Of a stretch of DNA of 64,000 bases, positions 9,027-18,924 are shown piece after piece (the first letter of the stretch is position 1; each line of letters starts with the position of its first letter). The DNA lies in NCBI RefSeq assembly GCF_014349235.1, contig NZ_JACSOH010000019.1, positions 28,953 through 92,952 on the forward strand. The letters are read 5' to 3'. The notes beneath the pieces were generated by a model. That model saw only the letters and a list, made by a program, of their open reading frames with translations. It was not told the origin of the DNA and ran no database searches. A program made the position numbers and the translations under genes. Origin of the DNA: Cytophaga sp. FL35. GTDB taxonomy: Bacteria > Bacteroidota > Bacteroidia > Flavobacteriales > Flavobacteriaceae.

Positions 9027-11312
9027 ATGAAAATCAAAAAATATATACATCTAAGTCTGGCTGCGTTAACCTTTGTGTTCGCAGCTTGTACTAACGATGA
9101 TTTTTCGCCCTTAAAAGTTAAAGAAGCTAACGATGCAGAAGATTTACCTTCTGGCTCGGCAGCCGGTAGAACAGATGCATTAGTACCGGGTAATGGTGTT
9201 ATGATGCAAGCCTTTTATTGGGACGTTACCGAGGGGGGAATTTGGTGGAACAATGTAGAATCTAAACTAGACAGCTGGGCAGCCAACGGAATTGATGCTA
9301 TTTGGATTCCGCCAATCTCTAAAGGTCAAAGTGGTGGTTTTTCTATGGGGTACGACCCGGCGGATTACTTCGATTTTGGTGACTTTCAACAGCATGGAAC
9401 TGTAGAAACCCGTTTTGGTAATCGTGCAGAATTGGAAAATATGATTGGTACTGCGCACGAGAATAATATTGCGGTTATTGCAGACATCGTACTAAACCAC
9501 AATTCTGGTGGACAGTTAGAGTACAACGAGTTTAGACAAATTGAAACCTATACCTTGTTTGAACCGGCTTCTGGATTATTCAATAGAACTTGGTTGAACT
9601 ACTTGCCTAATGCAGAAAATTTAAAGGATGAAGGTAGATTTGGTGGTTTTCCAGACTTGGATTTAAAGAATGACTATGTGCGCGATTGGTTATGGCAGTC
9701 CGAAGAATCGGTAGCCAATTACTACATGAATACGTTGAAAATTGACGGTTGGAGATTCGATTTTGTAAAAGGTTTTTCTCCAGATGTTGTTAAAGATTGG
9801 ATAGCTACCGTTGGAGGTTATAGCGTAGGTGAAAATTTTGATGGCAATGTAGAAGGTGTAGTTGGTCCATGGGTTGAAGCCTCTGGTGCCAACGCTTTTG
9901 ATTTTCCTAACTTCTTTAATATGCGCAATGCCTTTTTAAACGGTAATTTAAACGAGTTGGTAAAACCTAGCTTACTATCTACCATGCCAGAGAAAGCGGT
10001 AACTTTTGTGGGTAACCATGATACGGAAGCTAGAGATGGTAGTAATGAATTTCCAGATGCGTTTGAAACCCATGCTTATGCATATATTATGAGTGCTCCA
10101 GGATATCCTTGTGTATTCTATTCGCACTATGAGGATAGCGGTGAAGAGCAAAAAGCTAAAATCAACCAGTTAATTCAGATTCGTTCAGAATTAGCTGCTG
10201 GGGATTGGACAGTGAATCATGTTTCTAACCAAGAGTTTGTGGCTACTCGTGGTGGCGATGCAGAAAAACCAGGCTTGGTATTATATATTAACTTAAGTGG
10301 AGAAGAAGTATCCAGAGAAGTACAAACGCATTGGGCTAGTGCCAATATTAAAGATTACACAGAAGAATATTTAATTTTTGAGCAATCAGATGCTAGTGGT
10401 TTGGTTACATTAAAAGCCCCAGCCAACGGTTATGCCATTTGGGCAGCTACAGAAGACGAACAGTTGGCTTTCCCAGAAGTATTATATGTGCCAGGAGGTT
10501 ACCAAGGATGGGACCCATCATCTGCTCCTGCCTTAAATGCTGTAGAATTACCAAACTTAGCCGGTACGTTTAGCGGTCACGTTCGTTTTACAGAAGCAAG
10601 TAACGAATTTAAATTTACAGATGCTCCAAATTGGGATAATGGAATTTACGCAGATGCTGGAGATGGTACTACAGGTGTATTGGATTCGCCTGGTAATAAC
10701 ATAGTTTTGGCAGGACCTCAAGATTATGAGATAAATGTTGACTTGGCCAATAATACCTGGTCTGCCAACACTTGGGCAATTATAGGTAGTTCTACGCCTA
10801 ACGGTTGGGACGATCCAGATACGGATATGTCTTATGATTTTGATAGAAACGTTTGGACGGTAACAACTACGCTTACAGATGGTGAATTAAAATTCCGAGC
10901 CAATAATGGATGGGATGTAAACCTAGGGGATACTGGCGCAGATGGTGTGTTGGATAATGGTGGTGATAATATTGCTGTAACTGCGGGTAGCTACCAAATA
11001 GACTTAGATGTGGCAAACAATTCATTTACCCTTGGTAATTGGGGTGTTATAGGTAGTGCTACGCCTAGTGGTTGGGATGCTGATACCAACATGACATATG
11101 ATACTATTAATCAAGTTTGGACCATTACCTTGGATTTAGTGGCTGGTGAAATGAAATTTAGATTTAATGATGATTGGGCCGTTAATTTAGGAGATAATAA
11201 CGCAGATGGTAGTGTAGAACAAGATGGAGCAAATATTGCCGTTGCCGCTGCTGGAAATTATACCCTTACATTGAACTTAAATGCAAATACCTTTAATATC
11301 GTTCAGAATTAA
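9027..11312 (+). CDS. GH13 alpha-amylase lipoprotein with C-terminal SusE/F-type starch-binding modules
   Basis: A 761-residue outer-membrane lipoprotein (Cys21 in FVFAAC, then TNDDFS). Residues about 55-475 are a GH13 barrel opening with MMQAFYWDV and containing the four conserved regions: DIVLNH, GWRFDFVKG (nucleophile Asp245), VGEN (acid/base Glu269) and VGNHDTEA (Asp332). A C-terminal segment of about 280 residues holds one divergent module (from FPEVLYVPGGYQGWDP) and two clear modules starting WAIIGSSTPNGWD and WGVIGSATPSGWD, homologous to those in the preceding gene. The role is endo-cleavage of starch at the cell surface, equivalent to SusG, although SusG of Bacteroides uses an inserted CBM58. 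It is the last gene before a strong terminator. Confidence 0.93.
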   Translation: MKIKKYIHLSLAALTFVFAACTNDDFSPLKVKEANDAEDLPSGSAAGRTDALVPGNGVMMQAFYWDVTEGGIWWNNVESKLDSWAANGIDAIWIPPISKGQSGGFSMGYDPADYFDFGDFQQHGTVETRFGNRAELENMIGTAHENNIAVIADIVLNHNSGGQLEYNEFRQIETYTLFEPASGLFNRTWLNYLPNAENLKDEGRFGGFPDLDLKNDYVRDWLWQSEESVANYYMNTLKIDGWRFDFVKGFSPDVVKDWIATVGGYSVGENFDGNVEGVVGPWVEASGANAFDFPNFFNMRNAFLNGNLNELVKPSLLSTMPEKAVTFVGNHDTEARDGSNEFPDAFETHAYAYIMSAPGYPCVFYSHYEDSGEEQKAKINQLIQIRSELAAGDWTVNHVSNQEFVATRGGDAEKPGLVLYINLSGEEVSREVQTHWASANIKDYTEEYLIFEQSDASGLVTLKAPANGYAIWAATEDEQLAFPEVLYVPGGYQGWDPSSAPALNAVELPNLAGTFSGHVRFTEASNEFKFTDAPNWDNGIYADAGDGTTGVLDSPGNNIVLAGPQDYEINVDLANNTWSANTWAIIGSSTPNGWDDPDTDMSYDFDRNVWTVTTTLTDGELKFRANNGWDVNLGDTGADGVLDNGGDNIAVTAGSYQIDLDVANNSFTLGNWGVIGSATPSGWDADTNMTYDTINQVWTITLDLVAGEMKFRFNDDWAVNLGDNNADGSVEQDGANIAVAAAGNYTLTLNLNANTFNIVQN

Positions 11313-11353
11313 AGATAGAAGATAGTTGGTTGTTTATTAGTTTTAATTGAGAG

Positions 11354-11381
11354 GGGTTGCCGTAATTGGCAACCCTTTTTT
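11354..11381 (+). terminator. Intrinsic terminator of the susCDE-amylase operon
   Basis: Perfect 8-bp stem GGGTTGCC / GGCAACCC (11354-11361 with 11368-11375), 6-nt loop, followed by six T. It ends the operon before the separately promoted regulator gene. Confidence 0.9.
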
Positions 11382-11452
11382 GGTTTCGTCCTTTTTACTT
11401 CAAATTCCGTTGAAAGCCCGGCGAATCGGAGCATAAAACTGATTCTAATTTG

Positions 11453-11460
11453 TAGCTTTG
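11453..11460 (+). promoter_or_regulatory. -7 box for the 7TM-AraC regulator gene
   Basis: TAGCTTTG matches TAnnTTTG exactly and lies 34 nt before the ATG at 11495. No good -33 TTTG was found. The shared starch elements seen at 3004 and 13434 are absent here, so the regulator may be expressed independently of its own targets. Confidence 0.5.
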
Positions 11461-11494
11461 CAAGCATTCAATCAGAATCACCTTTTAAATTAAA

Positions 11495-13423
11495 ATGGAC
11501 GCTAATAGTATTCCTAATAAAGGTAGCATGGTAGGTCTTGAAATCTTTTTAAAGATTTCGAGAGCTATGTTTTTAATTGCCTTTTTCCTACTTGGCGCGT
11601 CAAAATTAGGTGCCCAGACTACATTTGTGGTGGATTATGTACCGCCCGAAACAAGCGTTAACGATACCCTATTCCTAACAGGCTCGTTTAATGACTGGAA
11701 TCCATCGGATAAAAAGTATGCTTTCAATAGACAAGCTGATGGAACGTATAGGCTTTCTGATAAGCGGTTCTTGAATTCTTGGATTTCCTATAAAATTACG
11801 AGAGGTAGCTGGGAAACTGTGGAGGTACAAAAAGACGGTCAACCTCTGAAAGTTAGAAAGCTTTCCTTCAATCAAGTCGGTCCGCAAACCGAAACCCTAC
11901 AGGTAGCAGGATGGACGGATAAATTGAATACAGCTGCGGAAAAACAATGGCTGTCCATCAAAGTGGTAGACATTCCTCAGAATACGCCCCCCAACACATC
12001 CCTTTACATCTGTGGTAATTTTAATGGATGGGTTCCTGGTGATGAGCGTTACAGGTTAAAATCTAAGGGAAACGGTGATTATGAGATTGCCATACCTGTG
12101 TATTATGATAGGTTGGAGTATAAATTCACCAGGGGAAATTGGTCCACCGTAGAAGGAAACAGTTACGGTAGACCGAGACCCAATAGAATTATTGAACTCT
12201 CTGAGGTCAAGCCCGATCAGGTGGTTGAGGACACCATTTCTTACTGGGAAGACCAATCGTACGGTATTTTCAATCCGTATACCTTACTATTGGTTTTAAC
12301 CGCACTCCAAGGATTTTTCCTCATTTTCATCATTAATTCCAATCAAAACAATAACAAATGGGCCAACCAAGCGCTTAGTGTGCTCATCTTTGTAATCTCC
12401 TTTACATTAATTGCCAGGGTGGTTATTTACGACCGAGTTATTTATACCAATTATCCAAAACTATCCTTGTTGACAGATTTGGTTTTTTTCCTATATGGGC
12501 CAACACTATTAATTTATATCAAACGATTACTGCATCATGCCAAAAAAACAATTTGGGACTATTGGCCACATTATATACCCTTTCTGGTGCAATGCATTAT
12601 TTATATCAGTTTCTTTTTTAAACCTACACACACCTTTATAGAGCAGAATTTGTTTCAGTCTATGGATTCTCCTCCCTATTCTGTATATGAGGTGATTGTA
12701 TTGCTGGCATTAGTATTTAATGTTTGGTATTGGTTTCGGATTAAGGGTATTATCAGAAACTACTTTAAAAATATTGAGCATACCTTTTCCACGGACCAGA
12801 ATATTAGATATCTCAATGCAATTCTAATCATATTAGGGATTTGCCTGATATTATGGACGGTCATTGTTTTAGTGGACGTATACGGTACGTTTACGGAGCA
12901 ACCTGTCAATACTCTTACTAATTTCTTTATTGATGGTATTTGGATAGTTTTCTCAGTAGTGGTATTCTTTTTGGGGTATTTTGCTATCAAACAGCCACAG
13001 ATTTTTAGGATGCCGGAGCAAGAAGACGAGGAGGCACCAGAAGCAGAGAAGCCGCAAATGGAATCTGAAGAGCTTGAAGAACTAAAGGAAGCATTACATA
13101 AAATGATGACCGAAGAGCAGGTTTATTTGAATCCAGAGTTAAGTTTGCCTGAATTGGCGGACCGGATGAATTCAAATGTTCACACGCTTTCCCGGACCAT
13201 AAATTCCGGTTTCAACAAGAATTTTAGGGATTTTGTGAATCACTACCGAATTCAGGATTTTATTGAAAGGGCACAAGACGAAAAATATAAGAACCAAACC
13301 TTTTTGGCCATCGCTCTGGCAGTTGGTTTTAATTCCAAATCCTCATTTAATCGGTCTTTTAAAAAGGTTACGGATAAGTCGCCGCGCGAATATTTTAACG
13401 ATTTGGAGCAAGCATCCACTTAG
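11495..13423 (+). CDS. Membrane-spanning AraC-type regulator with two periplasmic starch-binding domains (SusR-like)
   Basis: The 642-residue protein has a signal peptide ending LGAQ (about residue 41), two tandem glucan-binding domains of the CBM20/CBM48 type (about 42-140 and 152-250) each with the hallmark LTGSFNDWNPSD / ICGNFNGWVPGD and a later K-TRG-W motif, seven predicted transmembrane helices (about 259-505), an acidic linker (EDEEAPEAEKP), and a C-terminal AraC HTH pair (about 535-640; AIALAVGFNSKSSFNRSFKK then SPREYF). An odd number of helices after an exported N-terminus puts the HTH in the cytoplasm. It should sense maltodextrin in the periplasm and activate the flanking starch genes. 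It differs from a hybrid two-component system in lacking kinase and receiver domains. Start at 11495 is chosen; an internal Met at 11528 is also possible. Confidence 0.85.
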   Translation: MDANSIPNKGSMVGLEIFLKISRAMFLIAFFLLGASKLGAQTTFVVDYVPPETSVNDTLFLTGSFNDWNPSDKKYAFNRQADGTYRLSDKRFLNSWISYKITRGSWETVEVQKDGQPLKVRKLSFNQVGPQTETLQVAGWTDKLNTAAEKQWLSIKVVDIPQNTPPNTSLYICGNFNGWVPGDERYRLKSKGNGDYEIAIPVYYDRLEYKFTRGNWSTVEGNSYGRPRPNRIIELSEVKPDQVVEDTISYWEDQSYGIFNPYTLLLVLTALQGFFLIFIINSNQNNNKWANQALSVLIFVISFTLIARVVIYDRVIYTNYPKLSLLTDLVFFLYGPTLLIYIKRLLHHAKKTIWDYWPHYIPFLVQCIIYISFFFKPTHTFIEQNLFQSMDSPPYSVYEVIVLLALVFNVWYWFRIKGIIRNYFKNIEHTFSTDQNIRYLNAILIILGICLILWTVIVLVDVYGTFTEQPVNTLTNFFIDGIWIVFSVVVFFLGYFAIKQPQIFRMPEQEDEEAPEAEKPQMESEELEELKEALHKMMTEEQVYLNPELSLPELADRMNSNVHTLSRTINSGFNKNFRDFVNHYRIQDFIERAQDEKYKNQTFLAIALAVGFNSKSSFNRSFKKVTDKSPREYFNDLEQAST

Positions 13424-13433
13424 ATGTCCTTAT

Positions 13434-13510
13434 AAAAGGTGTCATTTTATGGATAAGACTGCCCATTTTATAATTTAAGTCGATACCACGGCAGGTTCTC
13501 AGTAGTTTAG
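13434..13510 (+). promoter_or_regulatory. Control region of the SusA-like gene with direct repeats 21 bp apart
   Basis: AAAAGGTGTCA lies at 13434-13444. CATTTTAT occurs twice, at 13443-13450 and 13464-13471, start-to-start spacing 21 bp, i.e. two helical turns, the classic AraC half-site geometry. TAGTTTAG at 13503-13510 is one mismatch from the -7 consensus and begins 31 nt after the second repeat. The downstream half (CATTTTATAA, 27 nt, AGTAGTTT) is shared with the susC promoter at 3032-3076. The ATG is 28 nt downstream of the -7 box. Confidence 0.65.
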
Positions 13511-13538
13511 CTATCTCAACTTAAATTGAAATACTACA

Positions 13539-15377
13539 ATGAAAACTGCAACCACCCTGCTAATGGCATTGGTGTTTTTCTGTACACACCTTACCGCCCA
13601 AAATTCCATAGAACGAGTAGAACCGCCCAATTGGTGGGTGGGTATGGAATATAATTCGGTAGAATTGTTGATTTATGGAAAAGACATTGCGGCCAACGAT
13701 GTAAGACTAAAAACCTATGAAAACGTACAATTACAAAGCGTTAAAAAAGCAGCCAACCCCAATTACCTATTTGTAACCATTGCAATAGGTGAACAGGCCC
13801 AACCGGGAAATTTGCAATTGGACTTCCGGAAAAATGGCACTACTGAATTCGTTCAATCCTATGAGCTGAAAGCACGTGAAAACAACCGTAAAAACATAGC
13901 CGGTTTTAATAGTGCTGATGCCATTTACTTAATAACGCCAGACCGTTTTGTAAATGGAGACCCAGAAAATGACGCAGTTGTGGGCATGGTAGAACAACCC
14001 AACCGAAAAGATAAAGGCGGTAGACACGGCGGGGATGTGCAAGGTATTGTTAATAGTTTAGATGCGATTAAGGATATGGGATTTACCGCCATTTGGACCA
14101 ATCCTATCCTCGAAAACAACATGCCCAGCTATAGCTATCATGGGTATGCCATCACGGATTTTTATAAGGTAGACCCACGTTACGGAAGCAATGCGTCTTA
14201 TAAAGAGATGGTAGAGAAAGCTTCTGAAAAGGGAATGAAGGTAATTATGGATATGATTGCTAACCACTGTGGATTGGAACATTGGTGGATGAAAGATTTA
14301 CCATCGGAAGATTGGATCAACCAATGGGATACCTACACCCAAACCAATCATAAAAAAACGGTAGTGTTGGACCCCTATGCTACTAAAAAGGACACCAAAG
14401 AATTTTTTGATGGCTGGTTTGTGCCCACCATGCCAGATTTAAATCAGCGTAATGCGTCTATGGCCAACTATTTAATACAAAATACCTTGTGGTGGATAGA
14501 ATATTCTGGTATTGCCGGTATTCGTATGGATACCTATCCATATCCAGATATGTATTTTATGCGAGATTGGACGGCCGCTGTGATGAAAGAATATCCAGAT
14601 TTTAATATAGTAGGGGAAGAGTGGGTGCTGCGCCCCACTATTGTATCGTATTGGCAAAAAGGCAAGGAGAATACCAATGGCTACACTTCTGAATTAAAAA
14701 GTGTGATGGATTTTCCAATTCAACACGCCTTGAGTACCTCTTTAAACGACGCCCGTTCTTGGAATGCGGTTTATGAGGAGTTGGGTCAAGATTATTTATA
14801 TCCAGACCCAAATAACTTGGTGGTTTTTCCAGATAATCATGATATGAGCCGTATTTACACCCAACTAAATGAAGATGCAGATTTGGTAAAATTAGCATTG
14901 ACGTATGTTGCTACCGTTCGCGGTATACCTCAAATTTATTATGGTACGGAAATTTTAATGGGAAACAAAGGCACCGAAGATCATGGCATTATCAGAACGG
15001 ATTATCCTGGCGGATGGGCAAAAGATAAAGTAAATGCCTTCACCGGAGACGGACTCACAAAAGAACAAAAAGATGCAAAAGCTTATTTGAGCAAGTTATT
15101 TAATTGGCGAAAAAATGCTGAGGTTATCCACAACGGAAAGCTTATCCATTTTGCTCCAAAGGATAACATTTATGTTTATTTTAGGTACAATGAGCACAAA
15201 AAGGTAATGGTTGTTTTAAATAAAGATGCGAAAGCCAAGCTATTAGATGTTGCTGATTATCAGGAAATATTAAAAGGTAGTGTAAATGGTAAAGATGTGC
15301 TAACCGGTAAACAATTTAAGAATGCCAATACGATCAATGTACCTGCAAAAACGGCCATGATCATTGAGATAGACTAA
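13539..15377 (+). CDS. Periplasmic GH13 cyclomaltodextrinase/neopullulanase (SusA-like)
   Basis: A 612-residue protein with a Sec signal peptide (MKTATTLLMALVFFCTHLTAQ) and no lipobox, so probably periplasmic. Residues about 22-112 resemble the N-terminal cyclomaltodextrinase domain, followed by a GH13 barrel with a region-specific GGRHGGDVQGI, MDMIANHCG, GIRMDTYPYPD (nucleophile Asp331), VGEEWV (acid/base Glu360) and FPDNHDMSR (Asp435), and a small C-terminal beta domain. The role is to cut imported maltooligosaccharides and perhaps cyclodextrins to maltose and glucose. Its promoter shares spaced elements with that of susC, supporting membership of one regulon. No susB-type GH97 gene is present in the window. 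Confidence 0.92.
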   Translation: MKTATTLLMALVFFCTHLTAQNSIERVEPPNWWVGMEYNSVELLIYGKDIAANDVRLKTYENVQLQSVKKAANPNYLFVTIAIGEQAQPGNLQLDFRKNGTTEFVQSYELKARENNRKNIAGFNSADAIYLITPDRFVNGDPENDAVVGMVEQPNRKDKGGRHGGDVQGIVNSLDAIKDMGFTAIWTNPILENNMPSYSYHGYAITDFYKVDPRYGSNASYKEMVEKASEKGMKVIMDMIANHCGLEHWWMKDLPSEDWINQWDTYTQTNHKKTVVLDPYATKKDTKEFFDGWFVPTMPDLNQRNASMANYLIQNTLWWIEYSGIAGIRMDTYPYPDMYFMRDWTAAVMKEYPDFNIVGEEWVLRPTIVSYWQKGKENTNGYTSELKSVMDFPIQHALSTSLNDARSWNAVYEELGQDYLYPDPNNLVVFPDNHDMSRIYTQLNEDADLVKLALTYVATVRGIPQIYYGTEILMGNKGTEDHGIIRTDYPGGWAKDKVNAFTGDGLTKEQKDAKAYLSKLFNWRKNAEVIHNGKLIHFAPKDNIYVYFRYNEHKKVMVVLNKDAKAKLLDVADYQEILKGSVNGKDVLTGKQFKNANTINVPAKTAMIIEID

Positions 15378-15403
15378 CTTATGTTAACCTTTTTACACCG
15401 TCT

Positions 15404-15432
15404 AAAATCCAGTCTTGTACTGGATTTTTTTA
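15404..15432. terminator. Intrinsic terminator after the SusA-like gene
   Basis: Perfect 10-bp stem AAAATCCAGT / ACTGGATTTT (15404-15413 with 15419-15428), loop CTTGT, with further T residues. It separates convergent genes and may serve the minus-strand AraC gene too, whose stop is at 15433. Confidence 0.85.
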
Positions 15433-16335
15433 TTAATTTAACTGCCTAAACTCCTTAGGCGAATGCCCCACCTGCTTTTTAAAAAGTCGGCTAAAATGTT
15501 GTGGGTATTTAAAGCCCAGTTCATATGCAATTTCACTAACGGATTTATCAGGATTAAACACTTTGCTTTTAGCTACATCTATAAGTTTGGTCTGTATGTA
15601 TTCTTGGGCAGAGTTACCCGTTTCTTTTTTAACCAAATCCCCAAAATAGTTGGACGATAAATTTAACTGGTCCGCAAAATAACCCACAGAGGGTAAACCA
15701 TATTTTTGGGGCTTTTCAGAGTTTAAATAATCGTTCAATAAACTATCGAACTTTTGTAAGGCACTTTGATGCGGAATTTCCCGGGTCAAGAACTGTCGGT
15801 CGTAAAAACGAAGGGAATAATCCAACAGCAATTCAATATTGCTAACAATCAATTTTTTACTGTGCTTATCCAGGTTCTGTTCCAACTCAAACTGAATCTT
15901 GTCCATAACACTCAACACCAACGCCTGTTCCCGTTCAGATAAATGCAAAGCTTCCTTAACCCCATATGAAAAGTATTTGTAGCTCTTCATCTTGCGGTCC
16001 AAGTCTGAGCCCAACAATAAATCTGGATGAAAAATTAGTGCATACCCTTTGGGTACGTAATTGGGGTCATAGCTAATTCCGGCCTGTTGTCCGGGCGCTA
16101 AAAACACCATGGAACCTTCGTCAAAATCATATGCACCACCTCCGTATTTTAGCTTGCAATTTTTGGCCATTTTTAGAAAAATGGCATAGCAATCAAAGTG
16201 TAATCCATCATAAGAATAATCTGGGTAGGCCGTGGTTTTTTCGTAATCTAAAATTCCCACCAAAGGATGTGTAGGTTTCGTATTTCGCCATGCAAAATAA
16301 TCAGCAACAGATTTAATGTGGTAAATGTTTTCCAT
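15433..16335 (-). CDS. AraC-family transcriptional regulator with cupin sensor domain
   Basis: A 300-residue soluble protein. Residues about 25-180 form a cupin-like ligand domain (FDEGSMVFLAPGQQ), and the C-terminal 100 residues hold the AraC HTH pair (VGYFADQLNLSSNYFGDLVKK and VSEIAYELGFKYPQHFSRLFKK followed by SPKEFRQL). It faces the redox gene run starting at 16479 across a 143-nt intergenic region that contains a pair of 9-bp direct repeats with AraC geometry, so it probably activates that operon. The inducer is unknown; an aldehyde or a small aromatic is a guess based on the target genes. Confidence 0.9.
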   Translation of the reverse strand: MENIYHIKSVADYFAWRNTKPTHPLVGILDYEKTTAYPDYSYDGLHFDCYAIFLKMAKNCKLKYGGGAYDFDEGSMVFLAPGQQAGISYDPNYVPKGYALIFHPDLLLGSDLDRKMKSYKYFSYGVKEALHLSEREQALVLSVMDKIQFELEQNLDKHSKKLIVSNIELLLDYSLRFYDRQFLTREIPHQSALQKFDSLLNDYLNSEKPQKYGLPSVGYFADQLNLSSNYFGDLVKKETGNSAQEYIQTKLIDVAKSKVFNPDKSVSEIAYELGFKYPQHFSRLFKKQVGHSPKEFRQLN

Positions 16336-16390
16336 GATTTTCTAGGCTTTATAGCTTAAAGGTAAACATTTGCCTATCAAATAATACCAA

Positions 16391-16458
16391 ATCCGTAATA
16401 ATGGTATAAACATCCGTAATCTGGGTAGTACTTGCTCTTAATTAGTTGGTTAGTTTTG
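16391..16458 (+). promoter_or_regulatory. AraC operator direct repeats and promoter for the redox operon
   Basis: ATCCGTAAT occurs twice, at 16391-16399 and 16412-16420, exactly 21 bp apart. A perfect -7 box TAGTTTTG lies at 16451-16458, 30 nt after the second repeat and 20 nt before the ATG at 16479. A TTG at 16432-16434 could serve as a weak -33 element. The arrangement is what is expected of an activator of the AraC family bound just upstream of RNA polymerase. Confidence 0.7.
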
Positions 16459-16478
16459 GTCTAAATTGAAAAAAGCAC

Positions 16479-17257
16479 ATGAAACCTTTTCATTCTAAGC
16501 AACTTATAGCTGTACTTGTTTTTGTGGTCACTGCTGCAAATGCCCAAGAAGAAGAACAAAAATTTCTGGATGATTTTAGGGGAACGGCCAGCATAACCCA
16601 TAACGGAATTTCGTTGGTGCCTTCTTTTTCGTTGGGCGATCCTGCGTTGTTGTTCGACTTGAAGTTTACCAAAGGTCGGGTAAGTTTTGAGCCCGATATG
16701 CGCTTTGCATTGGAAGGTAAACCGTGGTCTTTTTTATTTTGGTTTCGCTACAGGGCAATTCAGACAGAAAAATTCTCCTTGCGGGTCGGGGCGCATCCAG
16801 CCTTAAATTTTAGAACCATTAGCATAATCCGTAATGATGTTCAAGAAAACATATTAGAATCTCGTCGCTATGTAGCTGCAGAGATAGTACCCACCTATAA
16901 GTTGGGCAAAAATATAGGTATTGGCTTGTATTATTTGCACGGTCGTGGGTTTGATGATGGTGTAAAACAGACCAATTTTGTAGTGTTCACTTCCTACTTT
17001 AATAACATAGGTATAGCAAAAGACTATTACTTAAATATATCACCGCAAGCCTATTATTTACGTATGGACAGCATAGACGGGGTATATGTGGTTGGTTTTA
17101 TCACCCTGGCAAAAAAGAATTTCCCCCTTTCCATTTCGTCCATTTTAAACAAAGCCATAGACACCCAAATTGTTCCCGAAGACGATTTTACATGGAACAT
17201 CTCCCTAAACTACAGTTTTGGAAGTACTAATTTAAAAGCGAACAAAAAACGAAAGAT

Positions 17258-17261
<4 letters not shown>
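16479..17261 (+). CDS. Exported beta-barrel-like protein of unknown function
   Basis: The 260-residue product has a signal peptide ending in ANAQ and then a run of alternating polar/aromatic strands (for example SFLFWFRYRAIQ, YYLHGRG, INISLNYSFGS-like end) typical of small outer-membrane barrels. No family is recognised. It is the first gene after the AraC operator and overlaps the aldo/keto reductase start by 4 nt (ATGA), so it is translationally coupled to that gene. A role in uptake or in detection of the substrate of the downstream enzymes is possible but unproven. Confidence 0.6.
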
Positions 17262-18373
<1,112 letters not shown>

Positions 18374-18425
18374 TACAATTTACCATAGGGATAATCTGTA
18401 ATTTTAAAAATAAAATCAAAATACA

Positions 18426-18923
18426 ATGAAAACAACAAATAGCAATTTTAGAAAATTTACAATGCTAATGCTAGGTCTTATCTGTTATACCACGGGTGTC
18501 TTTGCCCAAAAAACAGATTATGCCATATCTTCTTACCAAACTGAAGGGGTAAAAGCACCCAACACCCACTACATTGGAGCCGCATGGTTAAACCCGTTGC
18601 TACGGGCAGATGGTGATTTGGACTACAACATTACCAAAGCAACGTTTAAAGCCAATTCAACATTAGATTGGCACAAACATGAGTCGGTTCAAGTATTGAT
18701 TATTGTGGATGGGGTAGGGTATTACCAGGAAAAAGGAAAAGAAGCAGTACTGGTAAAAGAAGGAGACGTTATTAGGTGCGAAAAGAATACGGAACATTGG
18801 CATTCCTCATCCAAGCATAAAGATGTAACCTATTTGGCCATTTATGGCGGAGAAACCCCTACGGTTTGGACCGAAGTAGTAAGCCAAGCATATTATGATA
18901 AGGTGGCAGAACGGTTAAACTAA
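18426..18923 (+). CDS. Exported cupin-domain protein
   Basis: The 165-residue product has a signal peptide (about 1-28, ending GVFAQ) and a single cupin fold (about 70-140) with likely metal-binding histidines in DWHKHESVQVLIIVDG and the second motif GDVIRCEKNTEHWHSSS. Small cupins of this kind often accompany aldo/keto reductases and carboxymuconolactone decarboxylases in Bacteroidota operons. Its catalytic role is not known. It lies 52 nt after the aldo/keto reductase gene in the same direction. Confidence 0.8.
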   Translation: MKTTNSNFRKFTMLMLGLICYTTGVFAQKTDYAISSYQTEGVKAPNTHYIGAAWLNPLLRADGDLDYNITKATFKANSTLDWHKHESVQVLIIVDGVGYYQEKGKEAVLVKEGDVIRCEKNTEHWHSSSKHKDVTYLAIYGGETPTVWTEVVSQAYYDKVAERLN

Positions 18924-18924
18924 T

